A stretch of 64,000 nt of DNA from positions 40,702,776 through 40,766,775 of the forward strand of contig NC_090172.1 in the NCBI RefSeq assembly GCF_024679245.1. The letters run 5' to 3'. Shown here one piece after another: positions 13,127 through 23,525 of this stretch. The stretch comes from Pseudorasbora parva. Lineage: Eukaryota; Chordata; Actinopteri; Cypriniformes; Gobionidae. The notes beneath the pieces are model-generated. The model was not told where the DNA came from, ran no database searches, and worked only from the letters and a program-made list of their open reading frames with translations. The position numbers and the translations under genes are program-made. Position 1 is the first letter of the stretch. Each line of letters starts with the position of its first letter.

Positions 13127-14033
13127 AAGGCTGCGTCCCAATTCGCATAGGCCTACTATCCGTGCTAAATAGTATTTTATCGAAAATAGTATGTCCCAAA
13201 TTAATAGTAGGAGGTTGAAAACATTCCAAAGATACCTGGATGGTTTACTATTTTCCGGTCAGAATTCGAAGAGCAGTTCGACACACACTCTAACGGCTGA
13301 AATTGCCCACAACCCATTGAGAGTTGGACTAAGATTATACAAACATGGGGAATAAGTGTTAAAAAAAACTATAAAAATGACGGATGTGCATCTGTCGTAA
13401 AGACGTTTAGATTTTGGTTTAAATGATCAATTATCAGTATTTAACCTGATGAAAAGATATATTTTAATGTTATCCACATTATATTTCACCTGCAACAGCG
13501 TTGTGAACTTTTGTACTGATAGGTCTGGCCATTAACTTAAATGCATAATTTATATTTAAACTGCATACAAATGAGGAGAGTCTAGCTGCATTGAAGACCT
13601 ACAAATGGCAGATCAACGTGCTGCTACATTTCTCTCCGATACGGCAGGAAATCAAACTGAATGTGGAGGAGGATTTTAACTGTGAAGATCGACAGGGCAG
13701 TTTAAACCATGACAGGATGCACACTAAGCGAGTCCGTTAGATGACAAAGTATGGTGATGTGCTCTCGAAATTATCGTTTACGAGTTTCCAAGGTAAAAAT
13801 TGCACATGGACACCCTCACATTTTGAAACTTGAATGCAATTATCTCCTAATCACGACTTCAGAAGTCAGAATTGCCGAATTTCAATGAAGGCAGCATGTG
13901 TCAAAGCTTGCATACTCTTCTGCTAAATGCACACTCAAAAGTATGCAACGTTACTTTTTCTTCACAAAAAGTGTAATTTACATACTTTTAGGTCATAATA
14001 TAGGCTGAGGTGGTAAATTGGGATGCAGCGAGA
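13127..14033. mobile_element. MITE with GCTGCGTCCCAATTC termini
   Basis: The left terminus 'ggctgcgtcccaattcgcat' at about 13129 is mirrored by 'aaattgggatgcagc' at 14015-14029, giving an element of about 900 bp. 'agtatg' and 'catact' blocks are also mirrored just inside each end. It contains no coding sequence. I recognise the terminus as a dispersed cyprinid MITE but cannot define the target duplication, so the superfamily is left open. Confidence 0.65.
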
Positions 14034-14055
14034 TGTATTTTCCCCGTGCTGTTGA

Positions 14056-14490
14056 TGCTGCGTTCCAGGCAGGTTTTTGAACCTGTTATGACTTTAAACC
14101 AGCGTTCCAGGCATAGTCATGACAAACTACCTGAGCGCAAGTAATTGTGGTAATGTTGGCTAGATGTAAACAAAGCATGGCTGCCACCATATGGGTTTTT
14201 ATGCTAATTTAAAATAATTTCTATTGTCCTTGCTTATTTGAGGGAAACGGGGGAGAGAAAAAAACGCATAAGGCAAGAGAATGTCACAGCCTACCTTTTA
14301 TTTTACGTTATTTGTATCCATAGGGGCTGCCATTGTTGTTTTGCAGGCTATGTGTCGTCAGAGTTCGTAACGGGAGCACGTCGATCTAGTAGGAGTTGAC
14401 AGGAAGTCGCGGGTTTGACTGCCGTTTTAGTTCACTTTCACGAGTAGACGGTTGGAAAAACACGGGTCATGGGTTGTCTGGAAAGCAGCA
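14056..14490. mobile_element. MITE with TGCTGCGTTCCAGGCA termini, 435 bp
   Basis: The left end TGCTGCGTTCCAGGCA is the inverse of the right end 'tgtctggaaagcagca' (14475-14490) apart from two substitutions. There is no coding content. It lies only about 20 bp after the preceding MITE. No clear target duplication was seen. Confidence 0.65.
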
Positions 14491-16277
14491 TAAGTTATCA
14501 GAATCTAGGTCTAACTATAGCTAGCTGACCATAAGGTTTAATGAAAACCGTCGTTGCCATTTCATTCCTGGACCTTTGACTAATTCGCACCGGATCATTC
14601 AAATCTGCATTGGCACTGCTGCTGATCCAGAGAGGTAGGTCAGTCTTTTCAGCCACACTAGCCTAATTTTTTCTGTGTTACAGTTATTCATATAATCATA
14701 GATGTTTACGTTAGCGATCAAAATATAATGATTCAAATAACGGTTACATCGTTACGCCACCAGGTGGCAACGACAAGACTGCTAAAAAAAATGTAGGCCA
14801 TTGGGCATTGAATCATTCATTCAAAATATGTATTTGAAGTACTTGAGTCATTTAATCATTTGAAACTATTTTTAAACTATTTGTTTGTATTGCCTGACAT
14901 AAAAAACAATAAACAAATTGATTTAAACACTTATTATTTAACAACAGTACCATAATATTATTTAACAAATGAAACTTGTGTAAACACATTGTTTACACAT
15001 GACTAAAAAAATTACATAACTTTTGAAAAGTTTTTCTTTTTAAGCTTTACTTGTCAATGACCCATATATGTATAATGTGTATTTCCATTGCAGGTTTGGT
15101 CATACATTTGTATATAAGGTGGTATTAAAAAGGTCTTAAAAAGTCTTACATTTAACTTGTTTATAACTATAAACTCCCTTTTTAGCAGTTTCCTATTAAA
15201 TCCAGTCATGCAACAGGCTCTTTTGCCACTGGCTTTGGGAGCATGTTCCGGCGGGAAAGTGATGTCAGTGCATTCCATCTATATGCTATGGGCACTCCCT
15301 CCTTCATTTATAAATCTGAAGTTGTCAACATTAAAACTAAAGTAAAACATCATTATAACAAACATGTATGCAGCTGTTGTCAATCTGGCGCAAATTCTCA
15401 GTAAGAACTCTTTAAGCACACATAATTGCTTGAACTGTATGAAATGATTAGCAAATGAGGCCCAAAAATGTTTGCTTGTTATATATTCAACCCTCTCATT
15501 TCCATGTGACTCAATCGCCATGTTCGTCAACTGTATGAGATGCGTGTTATTCACAATGGCCATAGCCACAAAATCTGCCCCACCATGAACTTTAAGCAGA
15601 CCACAGACATTTGTTTTCTATGACCTTTCCTGCTTCTCTGTTTGCTGATAGCATGCTGTTCTCTTCCCCTCTCTGTCATCTACCCATTCCTCTTTTCCTT
15701 CCACCATTACACTCTCACCCTTGACTTCTTCGCTGCTCTGAAAGCCCCAAGTTCTGTTTTCACTGGCCCGTGGTCAGACCCAAGAGTGCTGGCCACAGTA
15801 ACCACCCTCAAAGCAAAAGCACCATTTCCTCTTTACGAAACCACACCGACCTCTACTAGTCTTGTGACATAGCAGTTAACATAACACTTGCAGTCCAAGC
15901 CGGAGATGTTTTGCGGACAGAACTTCATACCCTGTTGGCCATTAACGTCCCTGAAAATCAATGTTGTTGTATTAATTTTCAGAGCAGCATTTTGGTCTGG
16001 TTATACTGATTGGTTTGGGTCAGTCAGTCAGCCTGACTGTTATGTGGTTTGTAAGAAGCAGCAGTAGGTCTGTGTGCATGCAGAAATGGAGGATGTGTTT
16101 AAAGATGCCCCGACAGCGCACTGCGGCTGGTTGGATAACAGATTTAATGTAATGGTTTGTGTAGGAGGCCTCTGGGCGACCAGCCCAGGCAGGGGAGACA
16201 ATTAGACTGGCCCCTCATATCAGCCTGATTTTCCTGAGGGCAATATATGAGTGTTTGTGTGTATAAATATTTAATTC

Positions 16278-16280
<3 letters not shown>
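14491..16280. other. Noncoding, no recognised feature
   Basis: Several short open frames on both strands (15054-15872) lack any domain, splice context or codon regularity. A weak dispersed-repeat block lies near 15120-15150. Otherwise nothing is seen. Confidence 0.5.

Positions 16281-16369
<89 letters not shown>
16281..16369. repeat. (TA)n microsatellite
   Basis: An almost pure TA tract of about 89 bp. It produces a spurious Tyr-Ile frame on the minus strand. Confidence 0.98.
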
Positions 16370-16370
<1 letters not shown>

Positions 16371-16779
16371 CTCAATGTATCAGTATAAGAGACTGAATAG
16401 TGGACAAATGTGTGGAGTATGTTGTTGCTGAAAGACAAGGCCAGACCTTGAGTGTTCAAGGGGGAGATTCATTTAACATCCCTTTCTCCCCTCTAGCCAC
16501 AATCCCCTCATCGCAATATCCTGCAAAATGGGGGAAAGAAAGAGAAAAGAAAAACAGGAAGAATCAAGTCCCTCATTTCCCATTCTTGCAACATATTGCT
16601 TTTACATTCCCTTCTTCTGTTCCCATAGCTTTGAGAAGAGATGAACAAAGGGGTGTAGCTTAAAACCATACAGATACACAAACATGTGGCTGTAAGATGA
16701 GCAATGGAACAGGAAGGCCTGTTTGAAATTGGACACAGGCATATAATAAAATCTGAACCACTGGTATACACTGTATATA
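16370..16779. other. Noncoding spacer
   Basis: No feature is recognised between the TA repeat and the next TTAA element. Confidence 0.5.
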
Positions 16780-16783
16780 TTAA

Positions 16784-17727
16784 AGGGGTCATGAATTGAG
16801 AAACAAACTTTCCCTTGAGCTTTTGATTTATAAAAGTTCATGGTAATATAAGAATATCCTGTTAGTTTTAGAGCTGAAAACTTCCTTGTTAGTCAAATAA
16901 TGGCTTTTATAGACACCAGGCCCAGCAACTATCGGTGTCTGGTCTTGACGTCATCGTGAGGCGAAACAGAATATTGCTTATTAAAGAATGAATAAGCATT
17001 TCTAATTCAGAAGCTTGGCCCACCAACTCATGGAGCTGTTCGGATCGTGCTAGCCAGCAGCAATAAACATGAAGAAGAAGATAGCAAGATATTGCGCTAT
17101 TCCTGGTTGTGGAAGAACACAGTCGCTGCAAATAAGCTTCCTTTGGATCCTATTATTAGGAATGTGCGGTTGAACTTTATTTTTGATTGAGATTAAAACG
17201 TAATGTTGTGCCTTCTATATTGGATACGACAGGAAAGGTGCAACACACTCATGTGAGTAAAACATGTTTTTTTTTTTTTTATATGATTGCATTGAAATTA
17301 GACTCGGACATGTAAGGCCGTCAGCAGGCAGGTGAATCTTAAATAGTGAAATAACCGATCAGGCAGGCCAAGTAATACACAAATAATATTCCAATCAATT
17401 GCAGGTGGATGAGAAATAAATGATTGTGTTTGTTTGATAAAGACATTTCCTCTGAGAGAATCATCCCGGTTGCCGTTTTTAAAAACAATCCATCCCTCGT
17501 AAACTGACAGGGGAGCTGAAGCTCATTAAAAGCTTGTTTAATTTCAAGCCTCCGGTGTGTCACGCCCACCAAAACCCAGCGTTCAGGAGAGAGCCTCAAA
17601 ACCAGTGTAGAAAATAGCCTTTTACTTATTGGTTATGATGTTTTTGAATGTAAAAACCTAAAGAACGTCATTAGTTGACCTCAGACAACAGTATACAAAA
17701 ATTTAAAAAGCCACTTCATGACACCTT
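16784..17727 (+). mobile_element. TTAA element with AGGGGTCATGAATTGAG terminus, 944 bp
   Basis: The left terminus AGGGGTCATGAATTGAG and the right terminus 'cttcatgacacctt' are inverted repeats. Both are flanked by TTAA (16780-16783 and 17728-17731). The interior contains the start of a THAP-type zinc-finger frame (see 17069). THAP-containing transposases with a TTAA target are characteristic of Kolobok, so this is probably a decayed Kolobok derivative. An inverted copy of the same family lies at 39712-40640. Confidence 0.75.
17069..17155 (+). pseudogene. THAP zinc-finger N-terminus fragment
   Basis: From ATG 17069 the frame reads a basic start (MKKKIARY) followed by C-A-I-P-G-C-G, the first Cys pair of a C2CH THAP domain (C-x-x-x-C with a P-G context). 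It then loses resemblance and soon meets a stop. The second half of the zinc ligand set (Cys/His) is absent. This is seen directly. That it comes from a Kolobok or P-type transposase is inferred from its place inside a TTAA element. It is not functional. Confidence 0.55.
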
Positions 17728-17851
17728 TTAATGTATGATATCAGAAAACTAACTTACTTTTTTTTTTTTTTGCTCAGAATCTCAGCTTTCAAATTCTATG
17801 ATATAGTGTAAGTACACTGTGTAAATTTAGATTTTTATATACACAGATCAG

Positions 17852-18003
<152 letters not shown>

Positions 18004-18054
18004 CACTCAAAGTTGATTTTTTTATATATATATATAATATATAATATTCATATT

Positions 18055-19035
18055 CATCACAGCACCAGTTAGTGGGTGGGATATATTAGGCAGCAAGTGA
18101 ACATTTTGTCCTCAAAGTTGATGTGTTAGAAGCAGGAAAAATGGGCAAGAGTAAGGATTTGAGTAAGTTTGACAAAGGCCAAACTGTGATGGCTAGACAA
18201 CTGGGTCAGAGCATCTCCAAAACTGCCGCTCTGGTTGTTCCTGGTCTGCAGTGGTCAGTATCTATCAAAGGTGGTCCAAAGAAGGAACAGTGGTGGATCG
18301 ACAAGATCATGGGCGGCCAAGGCTGATTGATGCATGTGGGGAGTGAAGGCTGGGTCGTGTTATCCGATCAATCAGACGAGCCACTATAACTCACATTGCT
18401 CAATAAGTTAATGCTGGTTCTGATAGAAAGATGTCAGAATACACAGAACATCACACTTTGTTGCGTATGTGGCTGTATAGTCACAGACCAGTCAGGGTGC
18501 CCATGCTGACCCCTGTCCACCACTGAAAGCACCAACAGTGGCACGTAAACATCAGAATTGGATCACGGAGAAATGAAAGAAGGTGGCCTGCTGAATGTGC
18601 TATGCAATGGAAATTATAAGTCAAGCTGACAGAGGCAATTTTAAGGCTTTGGGCAATGTTATGCTGGGAAACCTTGGGTCTTGCCATCCATGTGATACCA
18701 CCTACCTAAGCATTGTTGCAGATCATGTACACCCTTTCATGGAAAAAGCATTCTCTGGTGGCTGTGGCCTCTCTGTATCCTCTCAGGATAACGTGCCCTG
18801 ACAAAAAGCAAAAATGGTTTAGGAATGGTTTGAGGAGCACAAAAACAAGTTTGAGGTGTTGACTTGGCCTCCAAATTCCCCAGATCTCAATCCAATCAGG
18901 CATCTGTGGGATGTGCTGAACAAACAAGTCTGACCTATGAACCAGGACTTAAAGGATCTTCTGCTAACATCTTGGTGTCAGATATCACAGCACACCTTCA
19001 GGGTCTAGTGGAGTCCATGCTTCGACAGGTCATGG
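18055..19035 (+). mobile_element. Decayed Tc1/mariner-like element (5' part, copy 1)
   Basis: The sequence follows a widespread fish Tc1-like element, from its leader ('gggatatattaggcagcaag' near 18080) through transposase coding sequence. Translated in pieces it gives [20 protein letters not shown], the DNA-binding part beginning at 18138. Near 18864 it gives LTWPPNSPDLNP-like text, the region around the third acidic residue of the DDE/D triad. Frameshifts, stops and internal deletions break it everywhere. It is interrupted at 19036 by a hAT-like element and resumes at 20626-20700. Most of it, from 18168, lies in the tandemly duplicated unit. Confidence 0.9.
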
Positions 19036-19409
19036 TAGGGCCGGGCGATATGGGCCAAAAAAATTATCACAATGTAATTTTCCATATCAGTCGATATCGA
19101 TAAATATCACGATAAATGTAAATTTTTTATTTCTTTAAAGTTTAAAGGCATATTTTTGCTCCTGAGTGAAAGATGTAGAAAACAGAACAGTTATCTGTGG
19201 TTTTAAACTATTCTTTATTGTCAAAACATGACAAACACTTCCCAAACAGGTGAACAATTTATTAAAACTAAGGTAGATTTATTTATTAAAATCTTAATTG
19301 TGGTCAGCATTTTTTTACTCTACACTTTATATCAATAATATCATTACTTAATCATGTAAGTAAAACACTAAGAATACAAACGGGCAACAAAAAAAAAAGG
19401 TCCACCGTG

Positions 19410-19412
<3 letters not shown>

Positions 19413-19500
<88 letters not shown>
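19413..19500. repeat. (CT)n microsatellite (copy 1)
   Basis: A pure CT tract of about 88 bp inside the hAT-like element. The matching tract in unit 2 is 6 bp shorter. Confidence 0.98.
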
Positions 19501-19504
<4 letters not shown>

Positions 19505-19753
19505 CTCTATTTTATTCATTTTAAGCATCAGATGAAATTATTTATCTTTTGATACAGGCGATGCTGAGTCATTAATACATCACCAAAGACAAACAATTAT
19601 GATACGTTAGCGATCATGTACAAGTCCGATCGATGTTTTGGTGATTATAGTTTGGTAGCATTAGCTTGTTGTAAGTCACCCACCGCAACTAACAAGGTAA
19701 TAAGCCTGAGTGTGAATGTAGTTTATGATTTTACCGCTGATGTAGATTTACCG

Positions 19754-20274
19754 TAGCCTAGAAATCTAGACCAACCCTAGCGGCAGCAAATCTAATCTGC
19801 CCGCGCGTGTCGTCTAGCAACTCTCAATATCCTTCTGAGCTGAAATCGCCTAACTCTTGCTGGGCCAATCACATCGTGTATAGAGTCGGTGGGCGGGGCC
19901 ATAATGACGACGGCCGAGTTGCGTTTGCGTGCTTCTAGTTAACACAGAATCTGGTGTACGGCGGTCTTTCGAATCAGCTCTGACCGCGACTCTGGAAGAC
20001 TTGGAGTTAAGCTTTTCTCTGAGAGAAGAACAAAGAACGGCACTGAAGTCATTCTTAAAAAGGGAAGATGTGTTCGGAGTTTTGCCAACCGGATACGGCG
20101 AATGTTTAATCTATTAACAAGCTCTGCTTCACCTTCGTTGGTCTGTTTGGTTGTAGCGCTATCCTTTTTGTTTGAGTTTGAAAGAAAGCCGTTTATCCCG
20201 CCCCTCGGATTGAGCCGTGTCTATGGTGAGTTTCCAGACCAAACATCTTGATGTGGGTCTGGCTTGTCGGGCTA
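19754..20274 (+). mobile_element. 521-bp element with RecQ-like helicase fragment (copy 1)
   Basis: The ends are TAGCC...AGACC and GGTCT...GGCTA, a short imperfect inverted repeat. They are flanked by a perfect 9-bp direct repeat GATTTACCG (19745-19753 and 20275-20283), so this is an insertion into the hAT-like element. A duplication of 9 bp (8-10) fits MULE-like elements better than hAT, but with such short termini the superfamily stays open. Its interior carries the helicase-like frame described at 19929. A third, independent copy lies on the minus strand at 38950-39440. Confidence 0.7.
19929..20117 (+). pseudogene. RecQ-helicase-like Walker A fragment (copy 1)
   Basis: The 62-codon frame ends with LREEQRTALKSFLKREDVFG followed by VLPTGYGECLIY and a stop. 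'LR..Q..A......DVF..LPTG.GKS..Y' is the start of the RecQ/superfamily-2 helicase core (Q-motif region and motif I). Here the Walker A lysine-serine is replaced (GYGEC for GxGKS), and nothing downstream of motif I remains. It cannot be an active ATPase. The fragment is either captured host helicase sequence or debris from an autonomous parent that encoded a helicase; the sequence alone cannot decide. Confidence 0.6.
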
Positions 20275-20625
20275 GATTTACCGTTGTGTTGGGCTCAGTG
20301 TTATATAGAAGAACTTAGAAGCAGCACGATAATTTAATAATTGAAATTCTGGGTGAACGTGAACCAGCAGTCCACATTTTATGTCGGATGGGATCGCCAA
20401 AATATCTCCAAACCACTGAAGTTGAGCGAACTAACTTGTCAACGATATCTGTGTCCTCCGAGTGCGTGCCGTGCAGCACCCAGAAGCCCGGTCTGCAATA
20501 CGCATGCGCAGCATTACGTATAGCGCGTAAGCATTATATTGAGAATTTATTGAACTGTTGTTATTGTTTTATCGAGGAAAATTATAATGTGATAATTATC
20601 GTTATTGTTTTATCGCCCAGCCCTA

Positions 20626-20700
20626 GGCCAGGGCTGTTTTGGCAGCAAAAGGGGGACCAACGCAATATTAGGATAAAATGTTATGCCTGGTCTGTGTTTG
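20626..20700 (+). mobile_element. 3' tail of the old Tc1-like element (copy 1)
   Basis: The text 'gggctgttttggcagcaaaa' and 'gggggaccaacgcaatatta' continues directly from 19035 of the same Tc1-like family. It encodes the last transposase residues and the start of the 3' end. This continuity proves that the hAT-like element landed inside the Tc1 relic. Confidence 0.9.
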
Positions 20701-20848
20701 AAGGCTGACCTTTCATCTTTTTAGATTGCCAAACAGACTTCTTTTGGGGATGTCATTCATCTTACCTGGACATATTTGTTATTAAGTTATTGTTCCTCTT
20801 ACAGTGATCAGCCCAGAATGAAGTCTCATTGAGTTTTTCCATTCACTT

Positions 20849-21716
20849 TTTGACAAAGGCCAAACTGTGATGGCTAGACAACTGGGTCAGAGCATCTCCA
20901 AAACTGCCGCTCTGGTTGTTCCTGGTCTGCAGTGGTCAGTATCTATCAAAGGTGGTCCAAAGAAGGAACAGTGGTGGATCGACAAGATCATGGGCGGCCA
21001 AGGCTGATTGATGCATGTGGGGAGTGAAGGCTGGGTCGTGTTATCCGATCAATCAGACGAGCCACTATAACTCACATTGCTCAATAAGTTAATGCTGGTT
21101 CTGATAGAAAGATGTCAGAATACACAGAACATCACACTTTGTTGCGTATGTGGCTGTATAGTCACAGACCAGTCAGGGTGCCCATGCTGACCCCTGTCCA
21201 CCACTGAAAGCACCAACAGTGGCACGTAAACATCAGAATTGGATCACGGAGAAATGAAAGAAGGTGGCCTGCTGAATGTGCTATGCAATGGAAATTATAA
21301 GTCAAGCTGACAGAGGCAATTTTAAGGCTTTGGGCAATGTTATGCTGGGAAACCTTGGGTCTTGCCATCCATGTGATACCACCTACCTAAGCATTGTTGC
21401 AGATCATGTACACCCTTTCATGGAAAAAGCATTCTCTGGTGGCTGTGGCCTCTCTGTATCCTCTCAGGATAACGTGCCCTGACAAAAAGCAAAAATGGTT
21501 TAGGAATGGTTTGAGGAGCACAAAAACAAGTTTGAGGTGTTGACTTGGCCTCCAAATTCCCCAGATCTCAATCCAATCAGGCATCTGTGGGATGTGCTGA
21601 ACAAACAAGTCTGACCTATGAACCAGGACTTAAAGGATCTTCTGCTAACATCTTGGTGTCAGATATCACAGCACACCTTCAGGGTCTAGTGGAGTCCATG
21701 CTTCGACAGGTCATGG
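20849..21716 (+). mobile_element. Old Tc1-like element (copy 2, 5'-truncated by the duplication breakpoint)
   Basis: Same decayed Tc1-like sequence as at 18168-19035, lacking the leader and first codons because the duplication starts inside the element. It resumes after the hAT insertion at 23301-23375. Confidence 0.9.
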
Positions 21717-22090
21717 TAGGGCCGGGCGATATGGGCCAAAAAAATTATCACAATGTAATTTTCCATATCAGTCGATATCGATAAATATCACGATAAATGT
21801 AAATTTTTTATTTCTTTAAAGTTTAAAGGCATATTTTTGCTCCTGAGTGAAAGATGTAGAAAACAGAACAGTTATCTGTGGTTTTAAACTATTCTTTATT
21901 GTCAAAACATGACAAACACTTCCCAAACAGGTGAACAATTTATTAAAACTAAGGTAGATTTATTTATTAAAATCTTAATTGTGGTCAGCATTTTTTTACT
22001 CTACACTTTATATCAATAATATCATTACTTAATCATGTAAGTAAAACACTAAGAATACAAACGGGCAACAAAAAAAAAAGGTCCACCGTG

Positions 22091-22092
<2 letters not shown>

Positions 22093-22175
<83 letters not shown>
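22093..22175. repeat. (CT)n microsatellite (copy 2)
   Basis: A CT tract of about 82 bp, 6 bp shorter than in unit 1. Confidence 0.98.
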
Positions 22176-22179
<4 letters not shown>

Positions 22180-22428
22180 CTCTATTTTATTCATTTTAAG
22201 CATCAGATGAAATTATTTATCTTTTGATACAGGCGATGCTGAGTCATTAATACATCACCAAAGACAAACAATTATGATACGTTAGCGATCATGTACAAGT
22301 CCGATCGATGTTTTGGTGATTATAGTTTGGTAGCATTAGCTTGTTGTAAGTCACCCACCGCAACTAACAAGGTAATAAGCCTGAGTGTGAATGTAGTTTA
22401 TGATTTTACCGCTGATGTAGATTTACCG

Positions 22429-22949
22429 TAGCCTAGAAATCTAGACCAACCCTAGCGGCAGCAAATCTAATCTGCCCGCGCGTGTCGTCTAGCAACTCTC
22501 AATATCCTTCTGAGCTGAAATCGCCTAACTCTTGCTGGGCCAATCACATCGTGTATAGAGTCGGTGGGCGGGGCCATAATGACGACGGCCGAGTTGCGTT
22601 TGCGTGCTTCTAGTTAACACAGAATCTGGTGTACGGCGGTCTTTCGAATCAGCTCTGACCGCGACTCTGGAAGACTTGGAGTTAAGCTTTTCTCTGAGAG
22701 AAGAACAAAGAACGGCACTGAAGTCATTCTTAAAAAGGGAAGATGTGTTCGGAGTTTTGCCAACCGGATACGGCGAATGTTTAATCTATTAACAAGCTCT
22801 GCTTCACCTTCGTTGGTCTGTTTGGTTGTAGCGCTATCCTTTTTGTTTGAGTTTGAAAGAAAGCCGTTTATCCCGCCCCTCGGATTGAGCCGTGTCTATG
22901 GTGAGTTTCCAGACCAAACATCTTGATGTGGGTCTGGCTTGTCGGGCTA
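22429..22949 (+). mobile_element. 521-bp element with RecQ-like helicase fragment (copy 2)
   Basis: Duplicate of 19754-20274 with the same 9-bp GATTTACCG flanks. It carries the identical broken helicase frame at 22604-22792, including the GYGEC lesion in Walker A. Confidence 0.7.
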
Positions 22950-23525
22950 GATTTACCGTTGTGTTGGGCTCAGTGTTATATAGAAGAACTTAGAAGCAGC
23001 ACGATAATTTAATAATTGAAATTCTGGGTGAACGTGAACCAGCAGTCCACATTTTATGTCGGATGGGATCGCCAAAATATCTCCAAACCACTGAAGTTGA
23101 GCGAACTAACTTGTCAACGATATCTGTGTCCTCCGAGTGCGTGCCGTGCAGCACCCAGAAGCCCGGTCTGCAATACGCATGCGCAGCATTACATATAGCG
23201 CGTAAGCATTATATTGAGAATTTATTGAACTGTTGTTATTGTTTTATCGAGGAAAATTATAATGTGATAATTATCGTTATTGTTTTATCGCCCAGCCCTA
23301 GGCCAGGGCTGTTTTGGCAGCAAAAGGGGGACCAACGCAATATTAGGATAAAATGTTATGCCTGGTCTGTGTTTGAAGGCTGACCTTTCATCTTTTTAGA
23401 TTGCCAAACAGACTTCTTTTGGGGATGTCATTCATCTTACCTGGACATATTTGTTATTAAGTTATTGTTCCTCTTACAGTGATCAGCCCAGAATGAAGTC
23501 TCATTGAGTTTTTCCATTCACTTTT

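Larger units (their letters stand above)
19036..20625. mobile_element. hAT-like non-autonomous element inside Tc1 relic (copy 1)
   Basis: Termini TAGGGCCGGGCGATA and TATCGCCCAGCCCTA are inverted repeats. They continue into mirrored 'ttatcac' and 'gtgataa' blocks. The flanks are GGTCATGG (19028-19035) and GGCCAGGG (20626-20633), an 8-bp duplication with one change on each side of the expected Tc1 target GGTCAGGG. TAGGG..CCCTA termini with an 8-bp duplication indicate hAT. The 1590-bp body holds a CT microsatellite and a second, nested insertion. No transposase is present. Confidence 0.85.
18168..20848. repeat. Tandem duplication, unit 1 (2681 bp)
   Basis: This unit is repeated head-to-tail at 20849-23523. 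Matching landmarks are offset by exactly 2681 bp up to the CT microsatellite and 2675 bp after it. By eye the only substitution is G at 20518 against A at 23193, a CpG change. The unit begins inside the old Tc1-like element, spans the hAT and helicase-fragment insertions, and ends in non-repeat sequence. The breakpoint shares only 'ttt' between start and end flanks, which suggests end-joining or template switching rather than recombination between repeats. Confidence 0.95.
21717..23300. mobile_element. hAT-like non-autonomous element (copy 2)
   Basis: Duplicate of 19036-20625, with the same TAGGG..CCCTA ends and the same pair of mutated 8-bp target duplications. It therefore arose by duplication of the locus, not by a second transposition. 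Confidence 0.9.
20849..23523. repeat. Tandem duplication, unit 2 (about 2675 bp)
   Basis: This is the second unit, nearly identical to 18168-20848 throughout. It differs by the shorter CT tract and the one A at 23193. The junction reads 'cattcactttt' (the end of unit 1) joined to 'tgacaaaggcc' (inside the Tc1 relic). After 23525 the sequence continues as 'aatgaaaaggc', the original right flank. Confidence 0.95.

Noticed and set aside
18481..19103. Several open frames repeated exactly at 21162-21784 that could suggest a duplicated gene
   Set aside because: They are frames through the decayed Tc1-like element and its hAT insertion. Their conservation reflects the recent tandem duplication, not selection.
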